Positions 1-6,697 of a DNA stretch of 13,511 nucleotides are shown piece after piece; within the stretch, counting starts at the first letter, position 1, and every line of letters begins with the position of its first letter. The DNA lies in NCBI GenBank assembly GCA_028691575.1, contig JAQUYY010000027.1, forward strand, positions 1 to 13,511, in the 5' to 3' direction. The notes under the pieces were generated by a model, which saw nothing but the letters and a program-made list of their open reading frames with translations, was not told the origin of the DNA and did not search any database. A program made the translations under genes and the position numbers. This DNA is from Candidatus Gastranaerophilales bacterium (GTDB lineage Bacteria > Cyanobacteriota > Vampirovibrionia > Gastranaerophilales > JAQUYY01).

Positions 1-21
1 TATATAAAAGTATTTAAAAAA

Positions 22-54
22 ATGATAGAAGCCAGGCACAAAAACTTCTATCAT
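22..54 (+). other. Perfect 10-bp stem-loop upstream of a terminator
   Basis: ATGATAGAAG (22-31) and CTTCTATCAT (45-54) are perfectly complementary around a 13-base loop. No T-tract follows, so this is not itself a terminator; the true terminator begins three bases later. The loop contains CAGGC (33-37), the same five bases that start the 5' arm of the terminator stem (57-61), so the loop could in principle compete for the terminator's 3' arm. It probably lies in the 3' untranslated region of a gene ending left of the window, or in the tail of a small RNA. No reading frame supports a gene here. Confidence 0.55.
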
Positions 55-56
55 AG

Positions 57-90
57 CAGGCTCTGTTTCTTCCAGAGCCTGTTTTATTTA
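57..90 (+). terminator. Rho-independent terminator of a gene left of the window
   Basis: A perfect 9-bp GC-containing stem, CAGGCTCTG (57-65) with CAGAGCCTG (73-81), has a 7-base loop and is followed by a T-rich tract TTTTATTTA. This is the standard intrinsic terminator form for rightward transcription. It ends 31 bases before the nth start codon, so nth must have its own promoter or depend on read-through. Confidence 0.85.
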
Positions 91-121
91 TAAAATAATT
101 ATTTTTTGATACTATTTACTT

Positions 122-754
122 ATGAAAATAAATATAGATAAAATATTTTATTTGTTAAAAAAAGAAAATGCCACTAAAAGCATTTTTGTTAATTATATGG
201 ACACATTAAACAACCCTTTTTTGATTCTTATTGCATGTATTTTGAGTTTAAGAACAAAAGATGAAATGACTTATAAATGTGCCAAAAGATTATTTGAATT
301 AGGTAAAACTCTTCAAAAATTATTGAAATTTTCAGAAGAAGAAATTGCAAAAGCAATCTATCCTGTCGGTTTTTATAAAACTAAAGCTAAAAATATTTTA
401 GGTATTTCAAAAGATATTATTGAAAAATACAATTCAAAAGTACCCGATAGTATAGAGGAATTGTTAAAATTAAAGGGAGTAGGTCGAAAAACAGCTAATT
501 TAACAGTTTCAAAAGGGTTTGAAAAACCTGCAATTTGCGTAGATACACATGTTCATAGGATTTTTAATCGAATTGGTTATGTCAAAACAAAAACTCCTGA
601 TGAAACAGAATTTGAATTGCGTGACAAATTGTCTGCAAAATATTGGAAAGATACAAATGTTTTGTTCGTCACTCATGGACAGAATACTTGCTACCCTATA
701 AATCCTCAATGCCAAAGATGTGTAATAAACCAATATTGTGAAAAAAACATATAA
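122..754 (+). CDS. nth: Endonuclease III (base-excision repair glycosylase/AP lyase)
   Basis: A 210-residue protein of the HhH-GPD DNA glycosylase family, the usual size for Nth. Family members excise oxidised pyrimidines and nick the resulting abasic site. The helix-hairpin-helix LKGVGRKTAN carries the expected catalytic lysine (K123), and VDTHVHRI carries the catalytic aspartate (D141). A C-terminal [4Fe-4S] cluster motif is complete: C190, C197, C200 and C206, spaced C-X6-C-X2-C-X5-C. An oddity is LSLRTKD (41-47) where E. coli Nth has LSAQATD, suggesting a divergent subgroup and possibly altered base recognition. The ATG at 122 is the only sensible start. No Shine-Dalgarno is visible and the leader after the upstream terminator is very short, so the message may be nearly leaderless. 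It is transcribed alone and ends at a strong terminator. Confidence 0.93.
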   Translation: MKINIDKIFYLLKKENATKSIFVNYMDTLNNPFLILIACILSLRTKDEMTYKCAKRLFELGKTLQKLLKFSEEEIAKAIYPVGFYKTKAKNILGISKDIIEKYNSKVPDSIEELLKLKGVGRKTANLTVSKGFEKPAICVDTHVHRIFNRIGYVKTKTPDETEFELRDKLSAKYWKDTNVLFVTHGQNTCYPINPQCQRCVINQYCEKNI

Positions 755-782
755 AAAAACCTCTTGTGCAAGAGGTTTTTTT
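753..782. terminator. Bidirectional terminator between nth and etfA
   Basis: Stem CCTCTT (760-765) with AAGAGG (770-775), loop GTGC, flanked by A7 on the left (753-759) and T7 on the right (776-782). The A and T tracts extend the stem and give a U-tract on either strand. It can therefore stop nth (plus) and the etfBA operon (minus), whose last stop codon lies 24 bases away. Confidence 0.85.
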
Positions 783-805
783 AGTTATTTTTAGTTATTT
801 TTAAA

Positions 806-1831
806 TTATATAGCTGCCGTTAGCTGTTCTTTTTTAATTGCTTCTGTTAATGCAGGAACAACTTCAAAAAGGTCTCCGACTAATCCGTAAGTTGCAATAT
901 CAAAAATTGCAGCATCAGGATCTTTGTTGATAGCAACGATAGTTTCACTGGCATTCATGCCGGCTAAATGCTGAATAGCTCCTGAAATACCACAAGCAAT
1001 ATAAAGTTTTGGAGTTACAGTTTTACCTGTTTGTCCAACCTGGTCACAATGACCTCTCCATCCTGCATCAACAGCAGCACGGCTTGCTCCTACTGCACCA
1101 CCTAGTGCTTGTGCTAAATCTTCAAGAATTTTAAAGTTTTCGGCAGTTTTCATTCCTCTTCCGCCGGAAACGTTAATTTCAGCGGCTTCAATGGTTACAC
1201 ATGCTGTGCTTAAAGATTTTGCAAGTTCTAATATTTTTGTTCTTAACGGTACGCCGTCCAGCTTAACATTGATTTTTTCTATTTCTAAATTATTTGAAGA
1301 ATGAGCTTCAGGTCTTGCTAAAACTTTTGGTCTTACTGTAGCCATTTGAGGACGTGATTTACAAAGGATTGTAGCCATCAAGTTTCCGCCAAAAGTAGGT
1401 CTTGTGGCAGCTAAAAGACCTTTTTCATTGATTCCCAACTCTGTACAATCGGCAGTTAACCCTGTGTTTAACTCAGATGAAATTCTCGGAGCTAAATCTC
1501 TTCCCGTTGTACTTGCGCCAAACAACATAATTGAAGGTTTTTTTGCATTTACAATATCACAGATAATTTTTGCGTAATATTCAGTTGAATACGCAGCTAA
1601 TTTATCATCTTGAGCAAGATAACATTTTTGAGCTCCTGCTTCTGATATTTCTTTTAAAAGAGGATTAACGTCATTATTGCCGGAAATTAATATAACGCTA
1701 ATTTCTTCACCGTTTAATTGTTCTGATAATTGTTTTGCTGCGCCGATTAATTCCCAGGTAACTCCTGTAAGTTTATTTGCAGAAGTTGCTTCGGCTACGA
1801 CACATATTCCTTTATATGAATTTATATCCAT
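806..1831 (-). CDS. etfA: Electron transfer flavoprotein subunit alpha
   Basis: A 341-residue EtfA. The N-terminal half (about 1-200) is the alpha/beta domain shared with EtfB. The C-terminal half is the FAD-binding domain, with SGGRG (222-226), SRAAVDAGW (250-258), QVGQTGK (264-270), GISGAIQH (281-288) and NKDPDAAIF (302-310), all hallmarks of the family. With EtfB it forms a soluble heterodimer carrying electrons between dehydrogenases and a quinone or ferredoxin acceptor. No extra N-terminal ferredoxin domain is present. The ATG at 1831 is supported by AGGAGA nine bases upstream. It lies downstream of etfB in the same operon and has no partner acyl-CoA or lactate dehydrogenase in the window, so the electron donor cannot be read from context. 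Confidence 0.95.
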   Translation of the reverse strand: MDINSYKGICVVAEATSANKLTGVTWELIGAAKQLSEQLNGEEISVILISGNNDVNPLLKEISEAGAQKCYLAQDDKLAAYSTEYYAKIICDIVNAKKPSIMLFGASTTGRDLAPRISSELNTGLTADCTELGINEKGLLAATRPTFGGNLMATILCKSRPQMATVRPKVLARPEAHSSNNLEIEKINVKLDGVPLRTKILELAKSLSTACVTIEAAEINVSGGRGMKTAENFKILEDLAQALGGAVGASRAAVDAGWRGHCDQVGQTGKTVTPKLYIACGISGAIQHLAGMNASETIVAINKDPDAAIFDIATYGLVGDLFEVVPALTEAIKKEQLTAAI

Positions 1832-1840
1832 ATTTTATTT

Positions 1841-1846
1841 TCTCCT
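1841..1846 (-). promoter_or_regulatory. Shine-Dalgarno site of etfA
   Basis: AGGAGA on the minus strand, nine bases before the ATG at 1831, inside the 27-base etfB-etfA gap. It fixes the etfA start. Confidence 0.7.
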
Positions 1847-1858
1847 ATTAATTAATAA

Positions 1859-2656
1859 TTATGATACAAGAACTTTAGTTTCTTTTAATTTTGAAAGCAA
1901 AATTTCAGCCAATTCTTTCGGGCTATCAGCTGTGATTTTTTCACCGCCTTCTCTGATTGGAGGACGAAATGCTTTTGAAACGTAAGTTGGAGAACCTTTG
2001 ATTCCAACTTGTTCAGGTTCAAGACCGATTTCTTCCATATTGAATTCAGGAATTTCAGTTCTATTTGCTTTCATAACTCCTTTAATTGGAGCTCTTCTTG
2101 GTTCATAATCACATTTAACCATACAAATTAAGCCCGGAAGTTGCATTTCAATTGTCTGCATTCCTTCTTCTATTTCTCTTTTCGCAACTAATGTTGAATC
2201 AGAAGAATTTACAACTTCTTTTGTATATGTAATTTGAGGTATATCAAGGTGTTTAGCTATACTTGGTCCTGTTTGAGCCGTATCACCATCAATTGCAAAC
2301 TGACCGCATACAATCAAGTCAAAATCTCCAATCTTTTCTTTGATGGCTTTTGCTAAAGTACGGCTTGTTGCTTGAGTATCAGAACCTGCAAATTTTTTAT
2401 CAGAAATAAGAATTGCATCATCTGCACCCATTGCGATTGCTTTTTTCAAAACATCTTTTGCCTGTGGCGGACCCATTGTTACTGCAGTTAAAGTACTGCC
2501 GGGATTTGCTTCCTTTACTCTCAATGCTGTTTCAATTGCATATTCATCAAACGGATTGACAATACTTTCAACACCATCTCTCACCATGGTATTGTTTTCA
2601 GTCCATTTAATGTCGGAAGTGTCTGGAACTTGTTTTACACAAACTACTATTTTCAT
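1859..2656 (-). CDS. etfB: Electron transfer flavoprotein subunit beta
   Basis: A 265-residue EtfB opening with MKIVVCVKQVPDT, the classic family N-terminus. An in-frame ATG at 2674 would add six residues (MVGKRK). The inner start is preferred because it matches the family, is preceded by AGGGA at 8 bases, and leaves a normal leader behind the promoter proposed at 2687-2715. Residues 158-178 fit the ETF-beta signature exactly (AKREIEEGMQTIEMQ then LPGLIC). The nucleotide-binding segment DGDTAQTGP (about 123-131) resembles clostridial-type EtfB, a group that includes electron-bifurcating complexes, rather than the mitochondrial form. First gene of the etfB-etfA operon. Confidence 0.95.
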   Translation of the reverse strand: MKIVVCVKQVPDTSDIKWTENNTMVRDGVESIVNPFDEYAIETALRVKEANPGSTLTAVTMGPPQAKDVLKKAIAMGADDAILISDKKFAGSDTQATSRTLAKAIKEKIGDFDLIVCGQFAIDGDTAQTGPSIAKHLDIPQITYTKEVVNSSDSTLVAKREIEEGMQTIEMQLPGLICMVKCDYEPRRAPIKGVMKANRTEIPEFNMEEIGLEPEQVGIKGSPTYVSKAFRPPIREGGEKITADSPKELAEILLSKLKETKVLVS

Positions 2657-2686
2657 CTTTCTCTTCCCTACCATTTTAATTACTAC

Positions 2687-2715
2687 CTATAAGATGTAAC
2701 TTTATTTTAAAACAA
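2687..2715 (-). promoter_or_regulatory. Possible sigma-70 promoter of the etfBA operon
   Basis: On the minus strand TTGTTT (2715-2710) and TTATAG (2692-2687) are 17 bases apart, an ideal spacing for -35 and -10 boxes. Initiation would fall near 2680, about 24 bases before the preferred etfB start. The match is moderate and AT-rich DNA gives many such hits. Confidence 0.35.
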
Positions 2716-2722
2716 AAATAAG

Positions 2723-2771
2723 ATTTTGTGTATTAATATTAATTTTTAACGAACATTTTTTTACACAAAAT
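2723..2771. repeat. Inverted repeat with internal palindrome upstream of etfBA
   Basis: ATTTTGTGTA (2723-2732) and TACACAAAAT (2762-2771) are perfectly complementary over 10 bp with 29 bases between. Abutting the first arm is a perfect 12-bp palindrome ATTAATATTAAT (2732-2743). Both lie just upstream of the proposed -35 box, a usual place for an activator or repressor site. The 12-mer also occurs at 13312-13323 across the bamA stop codon, which may be chance in AT-rich DNA. Confidence 0.4.
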
Positions 2772-2808
2772 TAAAAAATATTAAAAACTGCCTACCCGTA
2801 TGGATTTG

Positions 2809-2837
2809 AACCATTAATGTTTTGGAATGGTTTTTTT
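2809..2837 (+). terminator. Terminator-like hairpin on the plus strand
   Basis: AACCATT (2809-2815) pairs with AATGGTT (2826-2832) over 7 bp with a 10-base loop and runs into seven T's (2831-2837). It would act only on rightward transcripts, yet no plus-strand gene lies between nth and this point. It may block antisense read-through into the large minus-strand gene, or be chance. Confidence 0.3.
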
Positions 2838-2845
2838 GACCGCAT

Positions 2846-2894
2846 GGGACATTTTCTACGGCTAGATTTCATTTCGCCTCAAAAAATAGTCAAA
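2846..2894 (+). repeat. Dispersed intergenic repeat, copy A
   Basis: A 49-base element starting GGGACATTTT and ending GTCAAA, preceded by GCAT. It shares its first ten bases exactly with copies at 9955 and 10031, ends in the same TCAAA at nearly the same distance, and has a similar middle. TTTGAC just before it (2835-2840) is complementary to its GTCAAA end (2889-2894). I do not recognise a named family. Confidence 0.55.
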
Positions 2895-2980
2895 TACTCA
2901 GTATTAAAAGGATTATGATGAAAATAAATTGTTTATGTTTTACTCTCTGCCGAAATTTCGCCGGTGATTTATCAATGCAG

Positions 2981-5900
2981 CTAACTGCCTCCGGTATTTA
3001 GTTTATTTGACAATGCTATATTCTCTAATTCTTGTATAGATTCATTGGTTTTTTCTATCATTTCTTTAAAAATATTGTGATATTTTGCAAATTCTTCTTT
3101 GTTTTTCTGATTTTTCATAATTTCTGCAATAATCTTGATATTAACTAAAAATGCGTTGATATTATTATATTTCAAATCATAATTTTTCGTAATGTATTTA
3201 GCCTGGTCAATACAGTTTTGAGCATTATTAATATCCTTTTTAGCCAAAAGTATTTTTGCTAAAAATGTTTTAAAAATAACAACAAATAATTTGCTCAAAG
3301 AATTATCTTGTTCCAACATTACATTGACTTTAGATACAATTTCAAAAGATTTTTGCGGATTATTGGCAAATTCAATATTTGCCAATAAGTACCAACTGCA
3401 AAGCACTAAATTTATCAATTTTTTTTCAACAGCAATTTTTAAAACATCATTACATATATTTTTTGCCTTCCGAGTATTGCCAAAAACATTGTAAAACATT
3501 GCTATAATCAAGTCTAATAAATACATTTTTTGATAATCTTTTATTTCATTTGCAAGAAATTTAGCCGAATAAGCAGTATTAAAAGCTATTTGCCAACTTT
3601 CCGTCTGAATTTTTGCCAAAATTTTGAATATTTTTGCATATAATAATTCATCTTTTTTAAGGTTTCCTACTATAACTTTATTGGAAATTTTTTCAATTGC
3701 ATCATTATCAGCACCTTGAATAATTTTTTTGCCAAGTTTTAAGACCTCTGCAAATTCTTTTTTTGAATCATCTGTATTTATAAGCAAATTAATTGTATCA
3801 TCAAAGTTTTTATCAAGCATAAAAAGTTCTGATTTTGCTTTATACGTCAGCACATCGACAATAATGCTATCCATATAGCAGTTAGAACTTTTGTCTTGCA
3901 ATAAATTGTTTTTTTTAATTATATTGAACACCTCAAAAACCTTATCAGAAAGTTCAATACATTGCTGAAACCGACCTGAATTATATAAAATTTGAATACG
4001 TAAAAAATTTAATAAATAATATTTAGATTCAAAATTCTTATTTTTTACATCAAGTTTATCGGAAGAAATTCTTGATAAAATTTTACTTAAATAATTTATT
4101 GCTTTTTCATAGTCACCGACTAAATTACAAGCCTTTGTCATTTTCGATAAAAGTGCTATCGTCTGTTTTTCATCTTTTTCTTCTTCAAATTTCATAATGG
4201 CAATCGGAAGATACTTAATAGCAATATCAGGATTTGATTCATAAAGAAGTTCACCGGTATGCAGCGCAAAATCCGTCAATATTTTTTTTATGGCTTCTGT
4301 GTATTTAAGATTTTTGATATTATTAAAATTAATGCCAAGCATTTCCATCATTTTTTCAAAACAAGATGTATATGAATAAATATCCCCGATTCCAAGCCCC
4401 TTAACATTCATCATATTAAGCAATTTAATTGCATCATTTTTTTGGTTTAATAATTCTAAAAATTCTATATTAGCAGGATGCACATAAGTTTTAGTTATTC
4501 CAAATTTTTCACAAAGTAAATTAATTGCTCCGGAAAGCTGCTCATTAGTTGCAATTTTTAATATGTTTTTTTTGTAATCATTATAATTTTCTATAAATAT
4601 TTTTTTATTATCAAATTTTTGTATAAAACCTTTTTCTTCCAGTATTCGCAACTCTTCATCGATTATTTCTTCACTTAAAATATATTTTAGCAAGTTTAAA
4701 TCAAACTCTGAACCAAGCAAGATAATTTTTAAATACAATTCAAACAAATCAAAGCTATTTTTTAAGAGCAGAATTCTTTTTTCAATAATATCATCGATAT
4801 TGTTAGGTATTGGAATTATTTCATCTGATGTAATGTACAAAATTCCGTTTTTTAACCTTAAAATATCATAATCGGCTATGTAATTAAGTCCATGATTTAT
4901 GAATGATAAAGATCCGCATGAATTTTCGATTAATTTGGCAATGTTGAAATTATCCTCATATTCACTGACTTTTCCTCTTAAAAACTCGTTTATATCTGAT
5001 AAAGACTCTTTTTTTAAGAAAATTTTTGCATAGCAAGGATAGTTATTTATCGTATAAAGCTTATCGGACAATTTATAATCAATATTAGTAGCTATTGCAA
5101 TGGTAAAATTAACATTGATTAATCTTTCTTCCATTAAACAGTTCAAACACTCTAAAGAAGCCTTATCTATGTTATCGAAATTTTCTATTATAAGAATGCT
5201 GATTTTATTATTTCCGACAGTATTAATAATTTTTGCTACCTGATTGAATAAATTATACTGGATTTCTTCAATATTTTTCTTGTTGTTGCCATTTAAAGTC
5301 AGAAGATTTTCTAATTCTTTAAATTCACTTCCAAGAATAGTGGTTAAAGAACTTTTTATGTAGGACAGCCTTTTTTCATGGTTGATTGAAAATTCGCTTA
5401 AATTTAAAATTCCTTCAATTATCTTCTTAATTACGCCAAATGGAGTAAGATTATCATCAGATTCTGCAAAAACTTTATACAATTTCATATTTTTATTTTG
5501 GGTTAAAAAATCAACTCTATTTAACTCAAATTTTATTCCTTTTTCTTTATTGCCGATAAAATTCACTAATTTAAAGTCTTCTGTGGCTTTACATATACCA
5601 ATCAATTCTTTTTTTGCTTGAGATACAGGGATACTTAGAGTTTGCCTCTTTTTATCCGCAAACTCGAATTTATAATCGTCATATCCTTCGAAATCATCCA
5701 TATCTTCCCATTTAACGGAGATTTTTTTTGTTACTTCTTCTTTTTGGGTTTCAAGAAAAAAATTTGTATCAAGCTGATAAAGCGGGGTTAACTGATTGTT
5801 TATCATGATTGAAGCAAGATGATTAAACTTATATTTTCCTGCATTATTCTTATATATCAGATGATGAACAACAATAAGAATATCTTCATTAACTATAATC

Positions 5901-6508
5901 GAACGTTCATTTCTTGCTATTCCTCTTCTATCAAGGATATTACTTATTGAAACACCCATTTTTACCTTAAATATGCAGTTAAATGCTTTTTTTAATTTGT
6001 TATTTATTTTTACTAAAAATTTATAACATTCAATTGCAAATGCCAATGAATTTTTACAGGATTCATACATTGTATCGTCTTGATTAAAACTGATTACGAT
6101 TAAATTGTCATTTATCTGTTTTATTTGAGCGTTATTTTTTGATGCTTCCATTTGAATATAGCTTTTAACAGCTTTTTCATACTGAGCAAAATCTTTGCCA
6201 ATATCATTTTTTAATTCTTCATGATTTAAAATTTCAAGTCCTATAATGGCAAATTTATTTAATTTAAAACCGATGCTATCATCAGCTATAGGCATTTTAT
6301 TATTGCATTTTTTGCAGTATTTTAGCGTAACTAAATTCTTTTCATCACATTTTTGACATCTGACAATTAATTTTAATTTACATTTTGAACAAACTGATTT
6401 TTGGTTAACAGTACCACATCTCGGACATTCGATTTGAACTAATTTCCCGCAACCCGGGCAGAAAAAATCGTCAGGAGTTATAATATTTTTGCATTTAGGA
6501 CAATTCAT
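2981..6508 (-). CDS. Large zinc-ribbon, pseudo-cyclase, degenerate ATPase and TPR-like protein
   Basis: A 1175-residue cytoplasmic protein of unknown function. Residues 1-70 carry three four-cysteine zinc ribbons (C3/C6/C17/C20, C28/C31/C40/C43, C51/C54/C65/C68). Residues about 83-250 resemble a class III nucleotide-cyclase fold (QINDNLIVISF, FKVKMGVSISN) but lack the metal-binding aspartates. Residues about 300-560 resemble the AAA/STAND ATPase that often follows such cyclases: the Walker A position reads GNKEKGIKF without the GK[ST] core, while a Walker B-like ISILIIENFDNID (436-448) remains. From about 650 on it is helical with TPR-like repeats, for example GDYEKAINYLSKIL (798-811). The order cyclase-ATPase-TPR recalls soluble adenylyl cyclase and related bacterial regulators. 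Missing catalytic motifs suggest a scaffold or sensor. It is divergent from the ZorAB-like pair, 189 bases away. The domain reading is by eye. Confidence 0.8.
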   Translation of the reverse strand: MNCPKCKNIITPDDFFCPGCGKLVQIECPRCGTVNQKSVCSKCKLKLIVRCQKCDEKNLVTLKYCKKCNNKMPIADDSIGFKLNKFAIIGLEILNHEELKNDIGKDFAQYEKAVKSYIQMEASKNNAQIKQINDNLIVISFNQDDTMYESCKNSLAFAIECYKFLVKINNKLKKAFNCIFKVKMGVSISNILDRRGIARNERSIIVNEDILIVVHHLIYKNNAGKYKFNHLASIMINNQLTPLYQLDTNFFLETQKEEVTKKISVKWEDMDDFEGYDDYKFEFADKKRQTLSIPVSQAKKELIGICKATEDFKLVNFIGNKEKGIKFELNRVDFLTQNKNMKLYKVFAESDDNLTPFGVIKKIIEGILNLSEFSINHEKRLSYIKSSLTTILGSEFKELENLLTLNGNNKKNIEEIQYNLFNQVAKIINTVGNNKISILIIENFDNIDKASLECLNCLMEERLINVNFTIAIATNIDYKLSDKLYTINNYPCYAKIFLKKESLSDINEFLRGKVSEYEDNFNIAKLIENSCGSLSFINHGLNYIADYDILRLKNGILYITSDEIIPIPNNIDDIIEKRILLLKNSFDLFELYLKIILLGSEFDLNLLKYILSEEIIDEELRILEEKGFIQKFDNKKIFIENYNDYKKNILKIATNEQLSGAINLLCEKFGITKTYVHPANIEFLELLNQKNDAIKLLNMMNVKGLGIGDIYSYTSCFEKMMEMLGINFNNIKNLKYTEAIKKILTDFALHTGELLYESNPDIAIKYLPIAIMKFEEEKDEKQTIALLSKMTKACNLVGDYEKAINYLSKILSRISSDKLDVKNKNFESKYYLLNFLRIQILYNSGRFQQCIELSDKVFEVFNIIKKNNLLQDKSSNCYMDSIIVDVLTYKAKSELFMLDKNFDDTINLLINTDDSKKEFAEVLKLGKKIIQGADNDAIEKISNKVIVGNLKKDELLYAKIFKILAKIQTESWQIAFNTAYSAKFLANEIKDYQKMYLLDLIIAMFYNVFGNTRKAKNICNDVLKIAVEKKLINLVLCSWYLLANIEFANNPQKSFEIVSKVNVMLEQDNSLSKLFVVIFKTFLAKILLAKKDINNAQNCIDQAKYITKNYDLKYNNINAFLVNIKIIAEIMKNQKNKEEFAKYHNIFKEMIEKTNESIQELENIALSNKLNTGGS

Positions 6509-6579
6509 AAATTATCTCTATTGTTTTTCAGCTTACTTATTTATTTTATAATGATTTTTTATTTTTAAAATACACTTTC

Positions 6580-6607
6580 TTGATGACATGAGAAATTTTA
6601 ATATAAT
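6580..6607 (+). promoter_or_regulatory. Sigma-70-type promoter of the stator-like gene pair
   Basis: TTGATG (6580-6585) and a perfect TATAAT (6602-6607) are 16 bases apart. Initiation near 6614 would leave a leader of about 84 bases before the ATG at 6698. A weaker second candidate is TTGTAT (6645-6650) with TATAAA (6666-6671). The 189-base divergent gap must also contain the promoter of the large minus-strand gene, for which I see only a weak TATAAA near 6544-6549. Confidence 0.55.
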
Positions 6608-6697
6608 TGTATGACGTATAAAATAGATAATTGCTGTATTTTTATTGTATCTAAATAAATTTTACTATAAAATAACGAAGATAGGTTGATTGACAAG

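Larger units (their letters stand above)
2657..2980. other. Intergenic region between etfB and the zinc-ribbon/TPR gene
   Basis: About 320 bases with no convincing gene. From etfB outward it holds a possible etfB promoter (2687-2715), a 10-bp inverted repeat around a palindrome (2723-2771), a tRNA-like fragment (2792-2865, minus), a plus-strand terminator-like hairpin (2809-2837), a dispersed repeat copy (2846-2894) and a small hairpin AATAC-TCA-GTATT just after it. Two tiny plus-strand frames (2844-2918 and 2915-3001) exist but look like chance. Confidence 0.7.

Noticed and set aside
2789..2815. A functional tRNA gene on the minus strand, suggested by GGTTCAAATCC.
   Set aside because: No anticodon stem, no U33 and no D stem can be formed, so at best it is a remnant.
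2941..2970. Palindrome CGAAATTTCG just downstream of the large gene as its terminator.
   Set aside because: It has no loop and no T-tract on the minus strand.
2844..3001. Two tiny overlapping plus-strand frames (24 and 28 codons), the second with a possible AAAGG ribosome site.
   Set aside because: The first is only the reading of repeat copy A, and the equivalent frame in copy B stops after five codons. The second overlaps the 3' end of the large gene antisense, with no composition or family support.
6686..6697. TTG at 6686 as the start of the ZorA-like protein.
   Set aside because: The AGG lies directly against the TTG with no spacing and an ATG follows four codons later, so the ATG is favoured. 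Not excluded.
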